A stretch of DNA of 6,966 nt from Bacteroidales bacterium (GTDB lineage Bacteria > Bacteroidota > Bacteroidia > Bacteroidales > Dysgonomonadaceae), in contig JAAZMQ010000375.1 in assembly GCA_012798745.1 (NCBI GenBank), positions 1 to 6,966 on the forward strand, read 5' to 3'. Of this stretch, positions 6,206-6,966 are shown one piece after another. Numbering within the stretch: the first letter of the stretch is position 1; each line of letters opens with the position of its first letter. Under the pieces are notes generated by a model. The model did not search any database. It was not told where the DNA came from and saw nothing but the letters and a program-made list of their open reading frames with translations. The position numbers and the translations under genes are program-made.

Positions 6206-6300
6206 AAATATTGTGACTTTAAAGTTTGGGATGCTAGAAGGTTATTAAAAAAATAATATGTGGTTACAAAGGTACTCAATTCGCTAATAGCTTCTAATTT
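6206..6300 (+). repeat. Right copy of the ~95 bp inverted repeat bracketing the PTS operon
   Basis: This is the inverted partner of 2284-2377. It starts 9 bases beyond the cre site, immediately upstream of the operon promoter region, so the pair encloses exactly regulatory region plus three genes (2378-6205, about 3.8 kb). The copies share ACTTTAAAGTTTGGGAT and TTACAAAGGTA. Each also contains a small stem of 5 bp around five A residues (TTATT/AATAA here, ATTAT/ATAAT on the left), though this part is so AT-rich that it may mean nothing. No coding frame is present. Confidence 0.75.
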
Positions 6301-6311
6301 GTCTTTTTAGA

Positions 6312-6422
6312 TATATCCTAAAAAATATAAACTCACTGTCGTTCAAACATATATTTTTTTAATGCATCCGTTAAGAAAAATATATGTTTGAACAGTAGTG
6401 AATTTTTATTTTTAATGATATA
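6312..6422. repeat. ~111 bp imperfect palindrome upstream of the EamA fragment
   Basis: A perfect 18-bp core, GTTCAAACATATATTTTT (6341-6358) with AAAAATATATGTTTGAAC (6376-6393), surrounds a 17-base spacer. Outer arms from 6312 and 6422 inward add about 22 further matches over 29 positions, ending TATATC/GATATA. Size, symmetry and lack of coding content resemble a MITE-like or REP-like element, or a bidirectional terminator for read-through. Only one copy is in the window, so its repeat nature is unproven. Confidence 0.6.
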
Positions 6423-6424
6423 AT
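6396..6424 (+). promoter_or_regulatory. Weak candidate promoter for the EamA fragment
   Basis: TATAAT at 6419-6424 lies 50 bases before the ATG, with only a poor -35 (TAGTGA, 6396-6401) at 17-base spacing, inside the palindrome. An alternative, TTGAAT (6429-6434) plus TAAAAT (6452-6457) at 17 bases, would start transcription on top of the ribosome site, so it is less likely. Confidence 0.25.
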
Positions 6425-6473
6425 TTTATTGAATTTACATAATCTTATGCTTAAAATATTCGGAGGTACTATA

Positions 6474-6620
6474 ATGGAAAAACTTAGTAATAATAAGACA
6501 AAAGGATTTATTTTAGTTATAATAGCTGCTTTATTTTGGGGATATATGGGAGTGCCCACTAAAAATTTAGGTGATTTAAAATTTGATGCAATTTCTGTAT
6601 CTTTCTTTAGCTGTTTCTAA
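6474..6620 (+). pseudogene. EamA/DMT-superfamily permease, truncated to its N-terminus
   Basis: GGAGGT at 6462-6467 precedes the ATG at 6474. The peptide begins MEKLSNNKTK and continues with the first transmembrane helix, FILVIIAALFWGYMGV (about 12-27), then PTKNLGDLKFDAISVSFF. This is the usual opening of EamA-type ten-helix transporters of roughly 300 residues. The family match stops near residue 45. Three codons of phage sequence (SCF) and a TAA follow, leaving 48 residues. It cannot form a transporter. The true gene must once have continued rightward in the donor locus. An upstream in-frame ATG at 6429 lacks a ribosome site. Confidence 0.8.
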
Positions 6621-6966
6621 TAATTCTGAAACAATCTTTTTTCCAAGGCTTTCAGTTTCAAGGCCATTATAAGAGAGCCAGCCTTTTAATTGTTGCACTG
6701 AATTGGGGTTATCAAGATTTGTTAGTGCCTTCATTTCATCAATTAACTTAGTGCGAGAGTAGTCGTCTATTTCAATTGCGTTTTTTATAAAATCTAAATC
6801 AAGAAGAACGCCTCTATCATTAATTTCTTGATCTAGGTGATATTCATTCCATATTTGTTCTGGAACAGGGAACTTTGATAGTTTCATCTGTATTTCTAAT
6901 TCAGTCTCCACATCACGTTTGTTATATTCTTTAAATGCTGACCATTTATCAAGGTCATGGTAGGGG
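6606..6966 (-). pseudogene. Phage family A DNA polymerase, upstream fragment (interrupted gene)
   Basis: Reading the minus strand from the right edge gives 120 open codons: PYHDLDKWSAFKEYNKRD, then VETELEIQMKLSKFPVPEQ, LDQEINDRGVLLDLDF, LDNPNSVQQLKGWLS and ending ESLGKKIVSELLETAK. The FKEYNKRDVETE segment is the end of the exonuclease-like domain of phage Pol A proteins, and INDRGVLLDLDF with NPNSVQQLKGWL marks entry into the polymerase domain. The frame then leaves the family: it continues ERYRNCIKF in host sequence and stops at 6576. The gene enters from beyond the right edge, so its true start is not seen; an internal GTG at 6911 is not a start. Its continuation, GDLSKVLTLRQ, is found at 160-1. 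The two halves join without a lost codon. Confidence 0.87.

Larger units (their letters stand above)
161..6605. other. 6.4 kb host-type segment interrupting a phage DNA polymerase gene
   Basis: The two polymerase fragments outside this interval join in frame if it is removed: codons for ETAK are followed directly by GDLSK. At the left junction, yyaL reading stops matching its family near residue 434-435 and the phage reading begins at 160. At the right junction, the EamA reading breaks after about residue 45 (SVSFF) and phage reading begins at about 6606. No target-site duplication, terminal inverted repeat, att-like direct repeat, transposase or integrase is visible. A short stretch, CTTTAG at 6605-6610, probably fits both partners at the right junction, because EamA homologues usually continue SFFR. 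Both end genes are truncated by the junctions, so the segment behaves like a random chromosomal piece, not a self-mobile unit. An assembly or library chimera cannot be excluded from the sequence. Confidence 0.75.

Noticed and set aside
6429..6473. Longer EamA start at the ATG of 6429
   Set aside because: No ribosome site precedes it, while GGAGGT at 6462-6467 is correctly placed for the ATG at 6474.
6371..6559. Minus-strand open frame across the palindrome and EamA fragment
   Set aside because: It is antisense to a recognisable EamA N-terminus and crosses a palindrome. No family resemblance.
161..6605. The insert as a transposon, integrative element or programmed-excision element
   Set aside because: No transposase, integrase or recombinase, no terminal repeats at the junctions, and no direct repeats flanking the insert. 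The inverted repeat at 2284/6206 is internal and does not coincide with the junctions.

Overview
The window looks like chromosomal or prophage DNA from a low-GC Firmicute, most likely a Clostridium close to the C. botulinum/C. sporogenes group. The reasons are very AT-rich coding sequence, strong GGAGG-type ribosome sites, A/T-ending codons, a LicT/BglG-controlled PTS operon and a phage-type family A DNA polymerase. The species is an inference from style and protein character, not from a search.

The layout is a sandwich. Both edges hold pieces of one phage family A DNA polymerase gene on the minus strand: the upstream part at 6606-6966 and the downstream part at 1-160. Removing 161-6605 joins them in frame (..LLETAK + GDLSKVLTLRQ..) with no visible loss or duplication. 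The 6,445 bp between them are ordinary host genes, and both end genes are cut at the junctions: a YyaL-type thioredoxin-domain protein missing its last third (139-1464, minus) and an EamA/DMT permease reduced to its first ~45 residues (6474-6620, plus). A random-looking chromosomal fragment therefore interrupts a phage replication gene. This is either a real illegitimate insertion or an assembly chimera.

Inside the insert, an intact YdjM/DUF457 membrane protein (1680-2222, plus) diverges from yyaL. It converges on a complete three-gene beta-glucoside-type operon on the minus strand: licT-like antiterminator (5196-6050), PTS EIIBCA permease (3243-5090) and a PHP-domain phosphoesterase (2405-3229). 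The usual 6-phospho-beta-glucosidase is absent and the PHP protein occupies its position.

The operon's control region is readable. It has a consensus sigma-A promoter (6160-6189), a near-perfect cre site over the -35 (6184-6197), and a RAT antiterminator element (6110-6144) overlapping an intrinsic terminator (6063-6115). A second RAT-like element before the PTS gene (5130-5156) overlaps a hairpin that would mask the PTS ribosome site rather than end transcription. Expected logic: CcpA represses initiation, and LicT opens the leader terminator and perhaps the second gate. EIIB/EIIC import and phosphorylate a sugar using the EIIA domain. LicT has Tyr where the first PRD2 phospho-histidine should be.

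The operon and its promoter are bracketed by a ~95 bp imperfect inverted repeat (2284-2377 and 6206-6300). A separate ~111 bp palindrome (6312-6422) lies before the EamA fragment. No tRNA, rRNA, CRISPR, transposase or recombinase gene was seen.
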